Below, piece after piece: positions 1 through 7,665 of a stretch of DNA of 32,343 nt. The notes under the pieces were generated by a model. The model did not search any database. It was not told where the DNA came from and saw nothing but the letters and a program-made list of their open reading frames with translations. The stretch comes from Klebsiella pneumoniae (GTDB taxonomy: Bacteria; Pseudomonadota; Gammaproteobacteria; Ga0077536): positions 48,001 to 80,343 of the forward strand of contig CAMAXW010000011.1 in assembly GCA_945862315.1 (NCBI GenBank). The letters run 5' to 3'. The position numbers were made by a program, and so were the translations under genes. Each line of letters opens with the position of its first letter. Position 1 is the stretch's first letter.

Positions 1-2
1 AA

Positions 3-344
3 GATATTGACTACATCAATGCCCACGGTACCGGAACCCAAATTAATGACCGGGTTGAGGGAAGAATTCTCGAACGGATGTTCGGCAAGCGGCCATGGGT
101 GAATAGCACGAAATCCATTCTTGGCCACACGATAGGGGCGTCAGGAGCATTGGAGTTCGTTGTCGCTGTTCTGAGTCTTCAACATCAAGCGGTCCACCCC
201 TGCCTGAATTTAGAAGATCCAATCGTCGACCTTAATTTCACGCTTCAGGGTGGGGCCGTACCGATACAGACGGTGCTCACTCACAGCTTTGGCTTTGGTG
301 GCCATAATGCCGCGCTAGTACTGGGTCGAGTCGAGCCGGTCTAA
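3..344 (+). CDS. Beta-ketoacyl-ACP synthase, C-terminal part (gene runs off the left edge)
   Basis: The open frame enters from the left edge and ends at TAA 342-344, giving about 113 residues of the second half of a KAS I/II (FabF-like) thiolase fold. Both condensing-enzyme histidine motifs are visible: NAHGTGT near the edge, followed by an ND..E pattern, and STKSILGHTIGASG further on. A glycine-rich FGFGGHNAALVL motif follows near the C-terminus. The active-site cysteine half lies outside the window. The family condenses acyl and malonyl-ACP in fatty acid or polyketide synthesis. The HGTGT and GHTxGASG variants differ slightly from housekeeping FabF, so a specialised lipid or polyketide synthase is possible. 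The kinase gene at 421 follows on the same strand after 76 bases, so the two may be cotranscribed. The family call is firm; the pathway is unknown. Confidence 0.85.
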   Translation, partial: DIDYINAHGTGTQINDRVEGRILERMFGKRPWVNSTKSILGHTIGASGALEFVVAVLSLQHQAVHPCLNLEDPIVDLNFTLQGGAVPIQTVLTHSFGFGGHNAALVLGRVEPV

Positions 345-420
345 TGACTTCGCTCGATCCGATAATCGCTTAGGAAGTGTCCGTCTACCTTATCAGCGCC
401 ACATCGATATCGGTTCCTCG

Positions 421-2982
421 ATGAAGCTCCCGTTTACAAAGCTTGCCAAGCCGCCGGACGCGAGCCCACCGCAGCTAAAGGTCGTTGCGGCCCCAGCCGT
501 TGCCGTACTGAGCGAGCTCGCACAAGCTAAAATTCGTTTCGCCGTGAATCTGGTTCTAATCGGCCTGACCTTGTTGGCGTATCACCGGCAGCCAACGCTG
601 AATATCGTCGCCGTTTGGTTCACTTTTTTGTTTACGGCGCTATCAGCGCTTTCGTTGTGGCTTTGGGCGAAATTTCTGCCAAAACGCTCCGGGGTCGGCG
701 GCTGGCGCTTCGGACAACGCCTCGCCAGTATTATTCTCGATAATTTGTCTATCAGCTGGGTCCTGTATTTTGGGGGGCAAACCTTAGCGGGTGTCTACGT
801 ACTTTATCTTTGGATCGCCATTGGGTACGGCATGCGCTACGGGCCCGCATATCTTTACGGCAACCTCGCCGTGTCGTTTTGTTGTTTCGTTCTCGTGGCA
901 TTGGCGTCGCCGTTTCTACGCCAGTTTCCAGAACTGGCTGTGGGTCTGGGGTTCGGCCTAATTGTCGTGCCGTTGTATTCCGGCTTTTTGATCAAGCAGC
1001 TGTACGCCGCCGTTGCGAGTGCGGAGGCCGCCGCGCGCGCAAAAAGCGACTTCCTAGCAAAAATGAGTCATGAGTTACGCACGCCATTGCATGGCGTTAT
1101 TGCGCTGTCCGAACTCTTCGGTGGCGAGAATTCCGAAGTTCAGCGTTCCGAAATGGTGCGTCTGATTGCCAACTCCTCTAATACGCTTTTAGATTTGATC
1201 AACCGGATTTTAGACCTCAGCAAATACGAGTCTGGCACCTTCGCGCTACAACATGAGCCGATGGATTTGCATTCGTTAGTAGCGGAGACCTTGGATATTT
1301 TGTCGCCACAAGCCGTCTCTAAACAGCTGGTGCTGAGTCTTTTTGTGGACGCGGCTGTCAAAAATAAACTGATAGGCTCGCCTCGTCAGTTGCAAGAGGT
1401 CATCGTTAATCTTGCCGGGAACGGGCTCAAATTCACGGAAAGCGGATCGGTGCAAATCGCCATTACTAAGACTTCGTTGAGACGTGGCGCCGACTCTTTT
1501 GTGCTGAGTATTACCGATACTGGACCCGGCATGACGCAAGATTATCTCGCGCGAGTGTTTGACCCGTTTTCGCAAAGCGACGACACCCTGACCCGCCAGC
1601 ATGGGGGCTCAGGACTAGGGACCACCATAGCTCGGGATCTGATTAAGCTGATGGGCGGCGGGATCACGATAAAGACGGCACTCGGCGTAGGCACTAGAAT
1701 TGATATCGAACTAACGCTGGAACTGCAGACTTGTCTAGAAGACGATAACGTCGCAGCACCGGAGCTCATTATTTTGGTGGGTTTAGGAACGATCGCCGAT
1801 AACCTTCGCCGTCATCTGCGGGAGCGGAACTTCTGTGCGGTCAAGGAATTCGGCATTGGCGAACTGCACCGAAATCTGCATCTAGTCCCGCCTCGCACCT
1901 GTTTTTTTCTGGATTACTCAATCGCCGAGACAGTTCTGGGGTTGCTGCGCGAATATCTTCAGCGTCAAGGCCGTCGCGCGGCACCGGTGGTCATCGGCGT
2001 CGGTGAAGAAGACAGTAGATCGACCGCCATAGCGGCAGGGTTGTTAAGTTATCTAACGCCAGAATCACCGCGGGCCGATGTGGCCCGAGTCCTCAATTTG
2101 GCCAGCCAACTGCTCCCACCGGAGGCCTGGACGCCAATAGAAGTGCTGCGGGCCGAAAGCGCGAGTCTAGTTCTTGTCGCCGAAGATAGCCCTACTAACC
2201 AAATAATTGCGCGCATGGCGTTGGAGCGTGCCGGGTATCGCTGCCATCTTGTTGCGGATGGCGAGCGAGCTTTGGACGAGTTGCAGACAGGAGCTTACGA
2301 CCTCGCCATCATCGATATGCACATGCCGTCTATGGATGGGTTAGAAGTGGCGCGGCTCTACAATTTTGCCTCTTTCTCAAATCCGCAACGCACACCCATT
2401 ATTATGCTCACTGCCGATAATCGCCCGGATTTAGTCGCGGATGCCGATCTGGTTGGTGTGGCGCGTTTCGCGGTTAAACCATTGCGGCCTTCCTTGCTGG
2501 TTCAGATTGTGCAGGACATCCTGCTGCAGCGGCTGGCCCAAAATAATGCCCAATCCAGCTCCCTGACTAACGAAGAGGTTCTGAGCGACCTAGACAGCGT
2601 CCCGGACATTGAGGATTCGCTGTTTACTGAGTTGATGTCTTACATGTCGGTTGATGAGGCGGAGCAGTTCTTTGGCGAGTTTGCTGAAGACGCCGAGGGT
2701 TATATCGACACTGTTCGCAAAGCGATGGAGGGTGGAATAGGTGAGGCCCGGCTTCGCGAAGACATGCACGCCCTTTGCGGCTCTGCTCGCACCATCGGCG
2801 CTTTTCGATTGGCCGCGATAGCGCGGCGGGTTGAGTATGATGGTGATGCCCCAACCCATTTCGACCGGCGTCGCTTTGCTGATGATTTAACAGCCGCGCT
2901 GCGCGCGGCGATGCAGACCATTCGTCAGCGACTTGCCACTCCCACTGGTGCTCCGCTGCCCGAGGACGGTGCTGCATGCTGA
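421..2982 (+). CDS. RpfC-like hybrid sensor histidine kinase (TM-HisKA-HATPase-REC-HPt)
   Basis: 853 residues. Residues about 38-190 hold five or six hydrophobic segments with almost no periplasmic domain, ending just before the kinase core. HisKA carries SHELRTPL with the phospho-accepting histidine at H217. The HATPase domain has an N-box around N330/N334, DTGPGM, and a GGSGLGTTIA lid. Residues about 445-570 look like a degenerate receiver. A true receiver follows, with AEDSPTNQ and phospho-acceptor D632 in IIDMHMPSMDG. The C-terminal HPt domain has H783 in HALCGSARTIGA. This order, the short five-segment sensor and motifs such as GxRYG and GLIVVPLY match RpfC, the DSF receptor kinase of Xanthomonas, as I remember it. 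No rpfF or rpfG is adjacent; an RpfG-like protein lies at 31252. No strong Shine-Dalgarno precedes this ATG. The ligand is unknown; orthology to RpfC is inference. Confidence 0.85.
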   Translation: MKLPFTKLAKPPDASPPQLKVVAAPAVAVLSELAQAKIRFAVNLVLIGLTLLAYHRQPTLNIVAVWFTFLFTALSALSLWLWAKFLPKRSGVGGWRFGQRLASIILDNLSISWVLYFGGQTLAGVYVLYLWIAIGYGMRYGPAYLYGNLAVSFCCFVLVALASPFLRQFPELAVGLGFGLIVVPLYSGFLIKQLYAAVASAEAAARAKSDFLAKMSHELRTPLHGVIALSELFGGENSEVQRSEMVRLIANSSNTLLDLINRILDLSKYESGTFALQHEPMDLHSLVAETLDILSPQAVSKQLVLSLFVDAAVKNKLIGSPRQLQEVIVNLAGNGLKFTESGSVQIAITKTSLRRGADSFVLSITDTGPGMTQDYLARVFDPFSQSDDTLTRQHGGSGLGTTIARDLIKLMGGGITIKTALGVGTRIDIELTLELQTCLEDDNVAAPELIILVGLGTIADNLRRHLRERNFCAVKEFGIGELHRNLHLVPPRTCFFLDYSIAETVLGLLREYLQRQGRRAAPVVIGVGEEDSRSTAIAAGLLSYLTPESPRADVARVLNLASQLLPPEAWTPIEVLRAESASLVLVAEDSPTNQIIARMALERAGYRCHLVADGERALDELQTGAYDLAIIDMHMPSMDGLEVARLYNFASFSNPQRTPIIMLTADNRPDLVADADLVGVARFAVKPLRPSLLVQIVQDILLQRLAQNNAQSSSLTNEEVLSDLDSVPDIEDSLFTELMSYMSVDEAEQFFGEFAEDAEGYIDTVRKAMEGGIGEARLREDMHALCGSARTIGAFRLAAIARRVEYDGDAPTHFDRRRFADDLTAALRAAMQTIRQRLATPTGAPLPEDGAAC

Positions 2983-3150
2983 CCAAGGGGGCTCTATCTC
3001 CCTTAGTGTGGAAGGTCACAATCCCCTCTCGGCGCTGCCACGGTAAAGGGATGAGCCGGTAGACGTTGGTGCTTGCACATGCGCAGGTAAACTGGTCGAT
3101 GACGTTGCGTGCCGTTCGGAACCTAGTGCCCCAGTGATGATGCTATCCCG

Positions 3151-3291
3151 CGTTTGATGGGTGCCTTGCGGGCCGAACAAAACGAGGTTTGGCAAGAACA
3201 TCGTTAACTGGATAGGGATGAATTCGCGGAGTGGGTTGCTGCACAATCTGCCGCCGGTGAGAGCAACAAGGTTGAGGCCCTCACCGGCTAA
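3151..3291 (+). pseudogene. Possible IS256/Mutator-type transposase C-terminal remnant
   Basis: One plus-strand frame reads RLMGALRAEQNEVWQEHR, stop, then LDRDEFAEWVAAQ and a second stop at 3289-3291. From memory this resembles the conserved tail of IS256-family transposases (RLVGAxLAEQxDEWxxxRRYL). An in-frame TAA at 3205-3207 interrupts it, and a TAG lies upstream at about 3136, so it cannot be functional. No DDE residues, inverted repeats or target duplication are visible. It may equally be chance similarity over about 40 codons. Confidence 0.3.
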
Positions 3292-3602
3292 AACCACACG
3301 TCATTGAACTGACTGCAATGCCTGTTTGGGCTCGCAATAGCGCTTGACCAGTCGCTGCCGTGCAACCCGGCGACCAACCAGCCACCTCAGCCGGGCCCGA
3401 TTATAGCCGCCGAGCGTCCCGGACATTCACGCACCATGCCGCGCTCTGCGCCCCCTGCCCCTAGTAGCCAAAGCGTTTGCGCATTGTTTCAATTCGCGCA
3501 TAGCAGCCTGTTTCAGCGGCCACTGGTTGCCGCCCCAACCAGTTGGTGTACGCCAAGACTTCGCGAACCTCTGGGCCACCGTGCGTACTTGCGCGAGGTA
3601 CC

Positions 3603-3631
3603 GGTTGATCACTATGCGTAGATGATCAACC
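3603..3631. repeat. Strong hairpin (perfect 9-bp inverted repeat)
   Basis: GGTTGATCA at 3603-3611 pairs perfectly with TGATCAACC at 3623-3631. Inside, CTA (3612-3614) pairs with TAG (3619-3621) around a TGCG tetraloop, leaving one bulged A. There is no U-run on either side, so it is not a classic intrinsic terminator. It lies in the gene-poor stretch upstream of the 3' end of yhbY and could be an operator, a factor-dependent terminator or a mobile-element relic. Confidence 0.6.
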
Positions 3632-3810
3632 CACCGCGCTGGCTCGCAGCCTATCAGCGGCCTTACCCCGGGGCGTGAAACCCTCTAGGACCAGCACCCG
3701 GTGGCATGTCGAGCCTCAGTTCGGGCCCATGCCTCGCTAGCTAGACCGGTCCCCGCGTATCCCAAGTGTTCCTTGTATTCCTATTCAGGACACGCTGTTG
3801 CCCGGTCGGC

Positions 3811-4080
3811 TCACTCGGGCCGTAGGCGATATAAAATCAACACTCGCCCGATGCTCCCCACCACATCGGCGGTCAGCTCGGTCGCGAGTTCCGCGATGCG
3901 CGCCACTTGCGCCACTTTCTCACTCACGGGCAGGCGTACTTTTATGAGTTCGTGAACATCCAGCGCTTCACTGATCGAGGCCACTACCGCCGGGGTGATA
4001 CCTTTTTGACCAATGATGACGACTGGTTTGAGTGAATGCGCGCGGGCCTTGAGTTCGCGTTTTAGGCCGGAATTCAGCAC
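3811..4080 (-). CDS. yhbY: YhbY/CRS1-type RNA-binding protein
   Basis: 89 residues, close to the family's usual 90-97. The sequence shows the single CRM domain. The KPVVIIGQKGITPAVVASI segment corresponds to the GxxG-type loop region, followed by ALDVHELIKVRL and a terminal VGSIGRVLILYR strand, all typical of E. coli YhbY. YhbY is a small KH-like protein that associates with the pre-50S ribosomal subunit. In many Gammaproteobacteria it sits beside rlmE/ftsH or greA; here it stands alone. The start is GTG at 4080, with AAAGGA about a dozen bases upstream, slightly far for a Shine-Dalgarno. Its 5' side faces gcvH, on the same strand, across about 190 bases. The family call is secure; its isolation is the only unusual point. 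Confidence 0.92.
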   Translation of the reverse strand: MLNSGLKRELKARAHSLKPVVIIGQKGITPAVVASISEALDVHELIKVRLPVSEKVAQVARIAELATELTADVVGSIGRVLILYRLRPE

Positions 4081-4268
4081 AGCTTGCTTAGTCCTTTACG
4101 ATTGATGAAACGTCGGGGCGACATTGGGCCCCAAATTGCCGCCAGCCGCAATCGCTACCGCCAGCACGCGCCCGCGCATCTGCCGACAGGCATGGCGTTG
4201 CCTTGTTAGCAAGATAGGGGATGCGTTGAGCCGCGGGCGCGCCACAGAGCCGCCGCCGACACGGTGCG

Positions 4269-4649
4269 CTAACTCAGCGTGTCGACGAAGTCTTCATAGT
4301 CGTCTGCATCCATGAGGTCTTCGTACTCAGCTTCGTCGGAGGGCTCAACTTTAAACAGCCAGCCCTCGTCAAGGGCCGCTTCATTGAGTTTGTCTGGCTC
4401 ATCGAGGAGCATTTCATTGACCTCAATGACACGGCCACTGAGCGGACATTTAACATCGCTGGTGGTTTTCACCGACTCGATCAGGGTGCAGTCCTCGCCT
4501 TGCACGAGGTCACGACCCAAGTCTGGAAGCTGGACGTACACGATATCGCCCAGTTGTTCCTGGGCATAGTCGGAGATGCCGATGATGGCGATACCATCTT
4601 CGTCGATCCGGACCCAGGCGTGGTCTTCCGTGAAACGCGCTTCAATCAT
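4269..4649 (-). CDS. gcvH: Glycine cleavage system H protein (lipoyl carrier)
   Basis: 126 residues, the normal GcvH length. It opens with the conserved FTEDHAWVR, followed by GISDYAQEQLGDIVYVQLPDLG. The lipoylation site is K61 in ESVKTTSDV, where most relatives have two small residues such as Ala-Ala or Ala-Val after the lysine. A helical segment with LNEAALDEGWLFKVEPSD follows, then an unusually acidic tail rich in Asp and Glu. The family carries the aminomethyl intermediate between GcvP, GcvT and GcvL; in some bacteria it also serves in lipoate relay. No gcvT or gcvP is nearby. GAGAAAAA just upstream of the ATG can act as ribosome-binding site. It lies 16 bases downstream of the SRPBCC gene on the same strand and may be cotranscribed with it. 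Confidence 0.93.
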   Translation of the reverse strand: MIEARFTEDHAWVRIDEDGIAIIGISDYAQEQLGDIVYVQLPDLGRDLVQGEDCTLIESVKTTSDVKCPLSGRVIEVNEMLLDEPDKLNEAALDEGWLFKVEPSDEAEYEDLMDADDYEDFVDTLS

Positions 4650-4665
4650 CAGTTTTTCTCGTTAA

Positions 4666-5097
4666 TTAATGGCAGAGGGGGTTATAGGGCAAACATTTTT
4701 TAAGGTTGTCGAAGCCTGCCTGATAGATGTCTTGCGCCACGTTTATTGCTTCGTTGTCCCGGATACCGGGGGCGGGCTCGAATTCGCCGGACCAATCCCC
4801 GACGGCCTGATCCGCGCCATCATCGCAAACCCGCAGCGTGGCGGTGTAATTCGCTATCGGCAGTTGGCGGTTCGCGATGCTAGAGCGGTAAAGCCGCTCT
4901 TTTTCGTCGAGGGTCTCCAATCGTTCCACTATTTCGCCGCCGTCCAACAACGACAATCGGCGTACCTGGCTATCGTTTTCCCGCCGGCTGCTTTGAACTG
5001 CCGGATGCCAATCCGACAGTGCACTAAATGTCCCGATGAGCGCCCAGATTTGATCCGGCGAAATGTTGTACGCAGACTGCAGGCTGACTTTTGCCAT
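4666..5097 (-). CDS. SRPBCC-family protein (START/polyketide cyclase-like)
   Basis: 143 residues. The N-terminus MAKVSLQSAYNISPDQIWALIGTFSALSDWHPAVQSS is typical of the SRPBCC (Bet v1-like) hydrophobic-pocket fold: strand, W-containing helix, then a DWHP turn. It continues with RRLSLLDGGEIVERLETLDE, strands with SIANRQLPIANYTATLRV, and a long C-terminal helix ending in QDIYQAGFDNLKKCL. The frame is open a further 121 codons upstream, but I place the start at 5097. AAAGGAA lies six bases before this ATG, a promoter-like pair lies at 5144-5172, and the upstream extension looks unnatural and overlaps the divergent zinc-finger gene antisense. The ligand or reaction is unknown; members bind lipids or act as cyclases. 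gcvH follows after 16 bases. Confidence 0.82.
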   Translation of the reverse strand: MAKVSLQSAYNISPDQIWALIGTFSALSDWHPAVQSSRRENDSQVRRLSLLDGGEIVERLETLDEKERLYRSSIANRQLPIANYTATLRVCDDGADQAVGDWSGEFEPAPGIRDNEAINVAQDIYQAGFDNLKKCLPYNPLCH

Positions 5098-5143
5098 GGT
5101 CGTTCCTTTCATTGCAACACCCGTGCGGAGGGTGGAGTTTGCT

Positions 5144-5172
5144 ACTATAGGACACATCTTCAAGTTGGTCAT
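5144..5172 (-). promoter_or_regulatory. Candidate sigma-70 promoter for the SRPBCC gene
   Basis: Read on the minus strand: ATGACC (-35, four of six to consensus), a 17-base spacer, then TATAGT (-10, five of six). Transcription would begin about 40 bases before the ATG at 5097. It lies in the gap between the two divergent genes. Prediction by eye only. Confidence 0.4.
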
Positions 5173-5214
5173 GAGGGCGCGCTGCGAACGTAGCCGCCTC
5201 GGAGTTGCAGCACG

Positions 5215-5406
5215 ATGGAACCAGAAGAAATCGTCAAAATGGATGAAGCCGAAGACGTCGCCGGGTGCGACGGTGGTGGTGGCGCGTTGGGCCATCCGTT
5301 GGTCTATCTGAGCTTCGAGGGTAAATCCAAGGTCGACTGTTATTACTGCAGCCGGCGCTACGCTAAGCCTGCGTACTTCCGTGAATCGCAGCAGTCGCGC
5401 GCCTGA
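5215..5406 (+). CDS. Small CHCC zinc-finger protein (zf-CHCC, NDUFS6-like)
   Basis: 63 residues. The C-terminal half shows the CHCC metal-binding signature: C18, H27 in the GHPLVYLSF segment, then C42 and C45 in DCYYCSRRY. The GHPxVYL plus CxYCxxxY arrangement is the hallmark of the zf-CHCC family, whose mitochondrial members include complex I subunit NDUFS6. Bacterial members are short, of unknown role, and often sit beside unrelated housekeeping genes. It is transcribed divergently from the SRPBCC gene, with about 117 bases between the starts. The yidD start follows 52 bases after the TGA, so the two may share a transcript. Zinc binding is inferred from the four ligands. Confidence 0.82.
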   Translation: MEPEEIVKMDEAEDVAGCDGGGGALGHPLVYLSFEGKSKVDCYYCSRRYAKPAYFRESQQSRA

Positions 5407-5458
5407 ATCCATCCGCAAGGCTACGCTTATTGGGTCAATTTTAGGCTCGACTTTGAGC

Positions 5459-5704
5459 ATGTTGCCGAGACTTCACAAAAGACTGCGCCAACTACTACTG
5501 AGTGTGCTCATGGGCTCGGTGCGCGGCTACCGCTGCGTCATTTCGCCCCTGCTGGGCCCCCGTTGTCGCTATCTACCCAGTTGCTCGGCGTATTGCTTGG
5601 AGTCGCTAGCACGCTACGGTACCCAAAAGGGTTTGTGGTTGTCAGTTAAACGCTTAGCGCGCTGCCATCCATGGGGCTCCTCGGGCTATGACCCGGTGCC
5701 GTGA
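5459..5704 (+). CDS. yidD: YidD-type membrane protein insertion efficiency factor
   Basis: 81 residues from this ATG, matching the family's usual 70-85. The core [21 protein letters not shown], then [28 protein letters not shown] and the terminal GYDPVP are diagnostic of YidD. The conserved cysteines in [11 protein letters not shown] and ARCHP are present. YidD is a small membrane-associated protein that assists YidC in inserting inner membrane proteins. The frame stays open 26 codons upstream, overlapping the zinc-finger gene, but those codons look non-native, so I choose the ATG at 5459. In most Gammaproteobacteria yidD sits between rnpA and yidC; no rpmH, rnpA or yidC is present here. Confidence 0.9.
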   Translation: MLPRLHKRLRQLLLSVLMGSVRGYRCVISPLLGPRCRYLPSCSAYCLESLARYGTQKGLWLSVKRLARCHPWGSSGYDPVP

Positions 5705-5719
5705 GTGACAGTTCGCTGT

Positions 5720-6241
5720 TTAATTATTCGCGTCGCTGAAATCCAGCATCTCCCGCTCAATGCCGCGCGAGCGTAGCCAGTCGCGTAGTGCGCGCCCAGT
5801 GCCGGCGGTCCAAGGCTGCACTTTCTCTACCGGTACCCATTTGTGGTCCGCGATTTCCTCGGTCTGGACCACGACATCACCAGAGTGCGCCCGCAAATGG
5901 TAGATGATGAGCAGCTGATTCCTTTGATAGAACTCATACATTCCGACATACGACTCGAGTGTGGCGTCGAGGCCGACTTCCTCTTTTACCTCTCGCAGAA
6001 TCGCTTCTTCGGGCATTTCGCCGGCCTCTAGGAAGCCGGTCACCAGCCCATACCAACTGGCGGGCCAGCCCACATTGCGAACGAGCACGATCTGGTTGTC
6101 CCATTCCACAATGCCTCCGACTACCGGCACGGGGTTGTTCCAATGTACGAAGGCGCATTGGCGCTGGGGGCAGATTGACCGCTCACGACCGCCAGAATCG
6201 CGTTTAACCATAGGCGTGGCGCACTGAGGACAGTAGTACAT
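5720..6241 (-). CDS. Nudix hydrolase with N-terminal zinc ribbon
   Basis: 173 residues. The N-terminus carries cysteines at 4, 7, 24 and 29 (CPQC ... CPQRQC), a probable zinc ribbon, followed by the HWNNPVPVVGGIVE strand typical of this subfamily. The Nudix box spans about residues 69-91 and fits GX5EX7REUXEEXGU completely (G69, E75, R83, E84, E87, E88, G90). The family hydrolyses nucleoside diphosphates linked to another moiety. The zinc-ribbon subgroup includes NudC-like NAD(H)/NAD-RNA pyrophosphatases, but the NudC SQPWPFPxS-type signature is not evident, so the substrate is open. AAGGGAAG immediately before the ATG is a good ribosome-binding site. It stands 77 bases downstream of no gene on its own strand: the aminotransferase gene ahead of it ends on the same strand side at 6319. 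A second zinc-ribbon Nudix protein is encoded at 23703. Confidence 0.92.
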   Translation of the reverse strand: MYYCPQCATPMVKRDSGGRERSICPQRQCAFVHWNNPVPVVGGIVEWDNQIVLVRNVGWPASWYGLVTGFLEAGEMPEEAILREVKEEVGLDATLESYVGMYEFYQRNQLLIIYHLRAHSGDVVVQTEEIADHKWVPVEKVQPWTAGTGRALRDWLRSRGIEREMLDFSDANN

Positions 6242-6318
6242 TGCTTCCCTTTAGAAAAAATGGTGAGCCTGTCTTATTTCACCCCTAGCGGCTGCGGGTC
6301 AAGCTTTGCGCCAAATAT

Positions 6319-7665
6319 TCAGGCCACGCGCCGGATTCCTGCGCGGATTAACGCCACAACCTGCTCAAGCTCGTTTTCGGTCGCGATTAGGGCCGGACCA
6401 ATGACGATAATGTCGCCGACGTAGCGCACCATGGCGCCGTGGTCGAAGCAGTAATGAAAAATCTCCATAGCGCGTTTGCTGACCTCGCCTGCGCGCGGGG
6501 CGAGTTCCACTGCGGCGGCAAGCCCGAGATTGCGCACGTCAATGACGTTGGGCTCATCGCGCAAGCTATGGATTAAATCCTCTAAAACCGGCTCCAAGGC
6601 CCGCGCCCGAGCTAGCAGACCTTCATCGGCGTAAACCTTCAGTGCCGCCAGCCCTGCGGCGCACGCGAGTGGATGCCCGGAGTAGGTGTAGCCGTGGAAG
6701 AACTCCACCAAGTGCTCGGGGCCAGTCATAAAAGCCTCGTGGATTTCCCGGCGCACGATGGCCCCGCCCAAAGGCACCATGCCGCTATTCACCCCTTTCG
6801 CAAAAGTGATGATGTCGGGGGTCACGCCAAAGCGTTCCGCTGCGAAAAAGTGCCCGAGTCGACCAAAGCCCGTAATGACCTCGTCAAAAATCAGCAGGAT
6901 GCCATGGCGGGTGCAAATTTCGCGTAACCGTTCCAGATATCCTAACGGTGGCACAATCACCCCTGCGGACCCCTGCATGGGTTCGACGATAACGGCTGCG
7001 ATTGTTGACGCATCGTGCAGCTGCACCAGCTTCTCTAGTTCCTCGGCAAGATGGCCGCCCCAGGTGGGCATGCCGCGGCTGAACGCCATCTGGCTTAGGT
7101 CGTGGGTATGCGGTAGGTGGTCAACGCCTGGCAGCATCGCCGAGGCGAAGGCTTTACGATTCGCCACCATGCCACCCACGGAGATCCCGCCAAAGCCCAC
7201 GCCGTGATAGCCGCGGGCCCGGCCGATCAACCTGAAGCGCGAGGCGTCGCCACGGGCGCGGTGATACGCCAGCGCAATTTTTAGCGCGGTGTCGACTGCT
7301 TCTGATCCGGAGTTAGTAAAAAAGACATGGTCTAAACCAGCCGGCGCAATTTTAGCCACGGCGGTGGCGAGTTCGAACGCGCGGTCATGTTGGGTTTGAA
7401 ACGGCGGTGCGTAGTCCAGCTGATCCAACTGCTGCTTCACGGCTTCGACAATCAGTGGGTGGCGATGGCCGGCGTTACAGCACCACAGCCCTGAGAGGCC
7501 ATCGAGGATCTGACGGCCATCTTGTGTTGTGTAATGCATACCCTGGCCGGCGACGACGATGCGCGGATTTTTCTTGAACAGCCGATTATGGGTAAACGGC
7601 ATCCACAGGGATTCCAAGGCGAGTGGCGTGCTCGGCAGTGGGAGCGGCGATTCAGGGGTGTTCAT
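6319..7665 (-). CDS. Class III aminotransferase, omega-amino acid:pyruvate transaminase type
   Basis: 448 residues, the same length I recall for the Pseudomonas beta-alanine:pyruvate aminotransferase, which it resembles throughout. Visible are LWMPFTHNR near the N-terminus, DGLSGLWCCNAGH, FFTNSGSEAVDTALK, GRARGYHG, IVEPMQGSAGV, and IFDEVITGFGR with the PLP pyridine-binding aspartate at D261. The Schiff-base lysine is K290 in FAKGVNSG, and HGYTYSGHPLACAAGLAAL follows. The family moves the amino group of beta-alanine or other omega-amines to pyruvate, using PLP. The frame is open 26 codons upstream, but GAGGAAA sits correctly before the ATG at 7665. The true amine donor cannot be read from sequence. 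It is transcribed away from the response regulator at 7826. Confidence 0.93.
   Translation of the reverse strand: MNTPESPLPLPSTPLALESLWMPFTHNRLFKKNPRIVVAGQGMHYTTQDGRQILDGLSGLWCCNAGHRHPLIVEAVKQQLDQLDYAPPFQTQHDRAFELATAVAKIAPAGLDHVFFTNSGSEAVDTALKIALAYHRARGDASRFRLIGRARGYHGVGFGGISVGGMVANRKAFASAMLPGVDHLPHTHDLSQMAFSRGMPTWGGHLAEELEKLVQLHDASTIAAVIVEPMQGSAGVIVPPLGYLERLREICTRHGILLIFDEVITGFGRLGHFFAAERFGVTPDIITFAKGVNSGMVPLGGAIVRREIHEAFMTGPEHLVEFFHGYTYSGHPLACAAGLAALKVYADEGLLARARALEPVLEDLIHSLRDEPNVIDVRNLGLAAAVELAPRAGEVSKRAMEIFHYCFDHGAMVRYVGDIIVIGPALIATENELEQVVALIRAGIRRVA

Larger units (their letters stand above)
2983..3810. other. Gene-poor stretch between the hybrid kinase and yhbY
   Basis: 828 bases without a convincing gene. 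Short open frames exist on both strands, but none has a recognisable motif, good start context or natural-looking composition. The stretch contains a probable transposase C-terminal remnant (3151-3291) and a strong perfect-arm hairpin (3603-3631), each listed separately. It is probably a decayed mobile-element scar or degenerate intergenic DNA. Confidence 0.5.

Noticed and set aside
2624-3019. Long minus-strand frames inside the hybrid kinase gene
   Set aside because: They are shadows of the HPt-coding region; the plus-strand protein is fully explained by known domains.
3427-3621. Overlapping 61-codon frames on both strands
   Set aside because: Both are low-complexity translations of GC-rich non-coding DNA without motifs or ribosome-binding sites.
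3603-3631. Integron attC site
   Set aside because: The arms contain GATCAAC, which does not fit the RYYYAAC core, and no integrase or cassette is nearby.
5098-5460. 121-codon upstream extension of the SRPBCC frame
   Set aside because: It runs antisense to the zinc-finger gene, lacks family similarity, and the ATG at 5097 has a proper ribosome-binding site.
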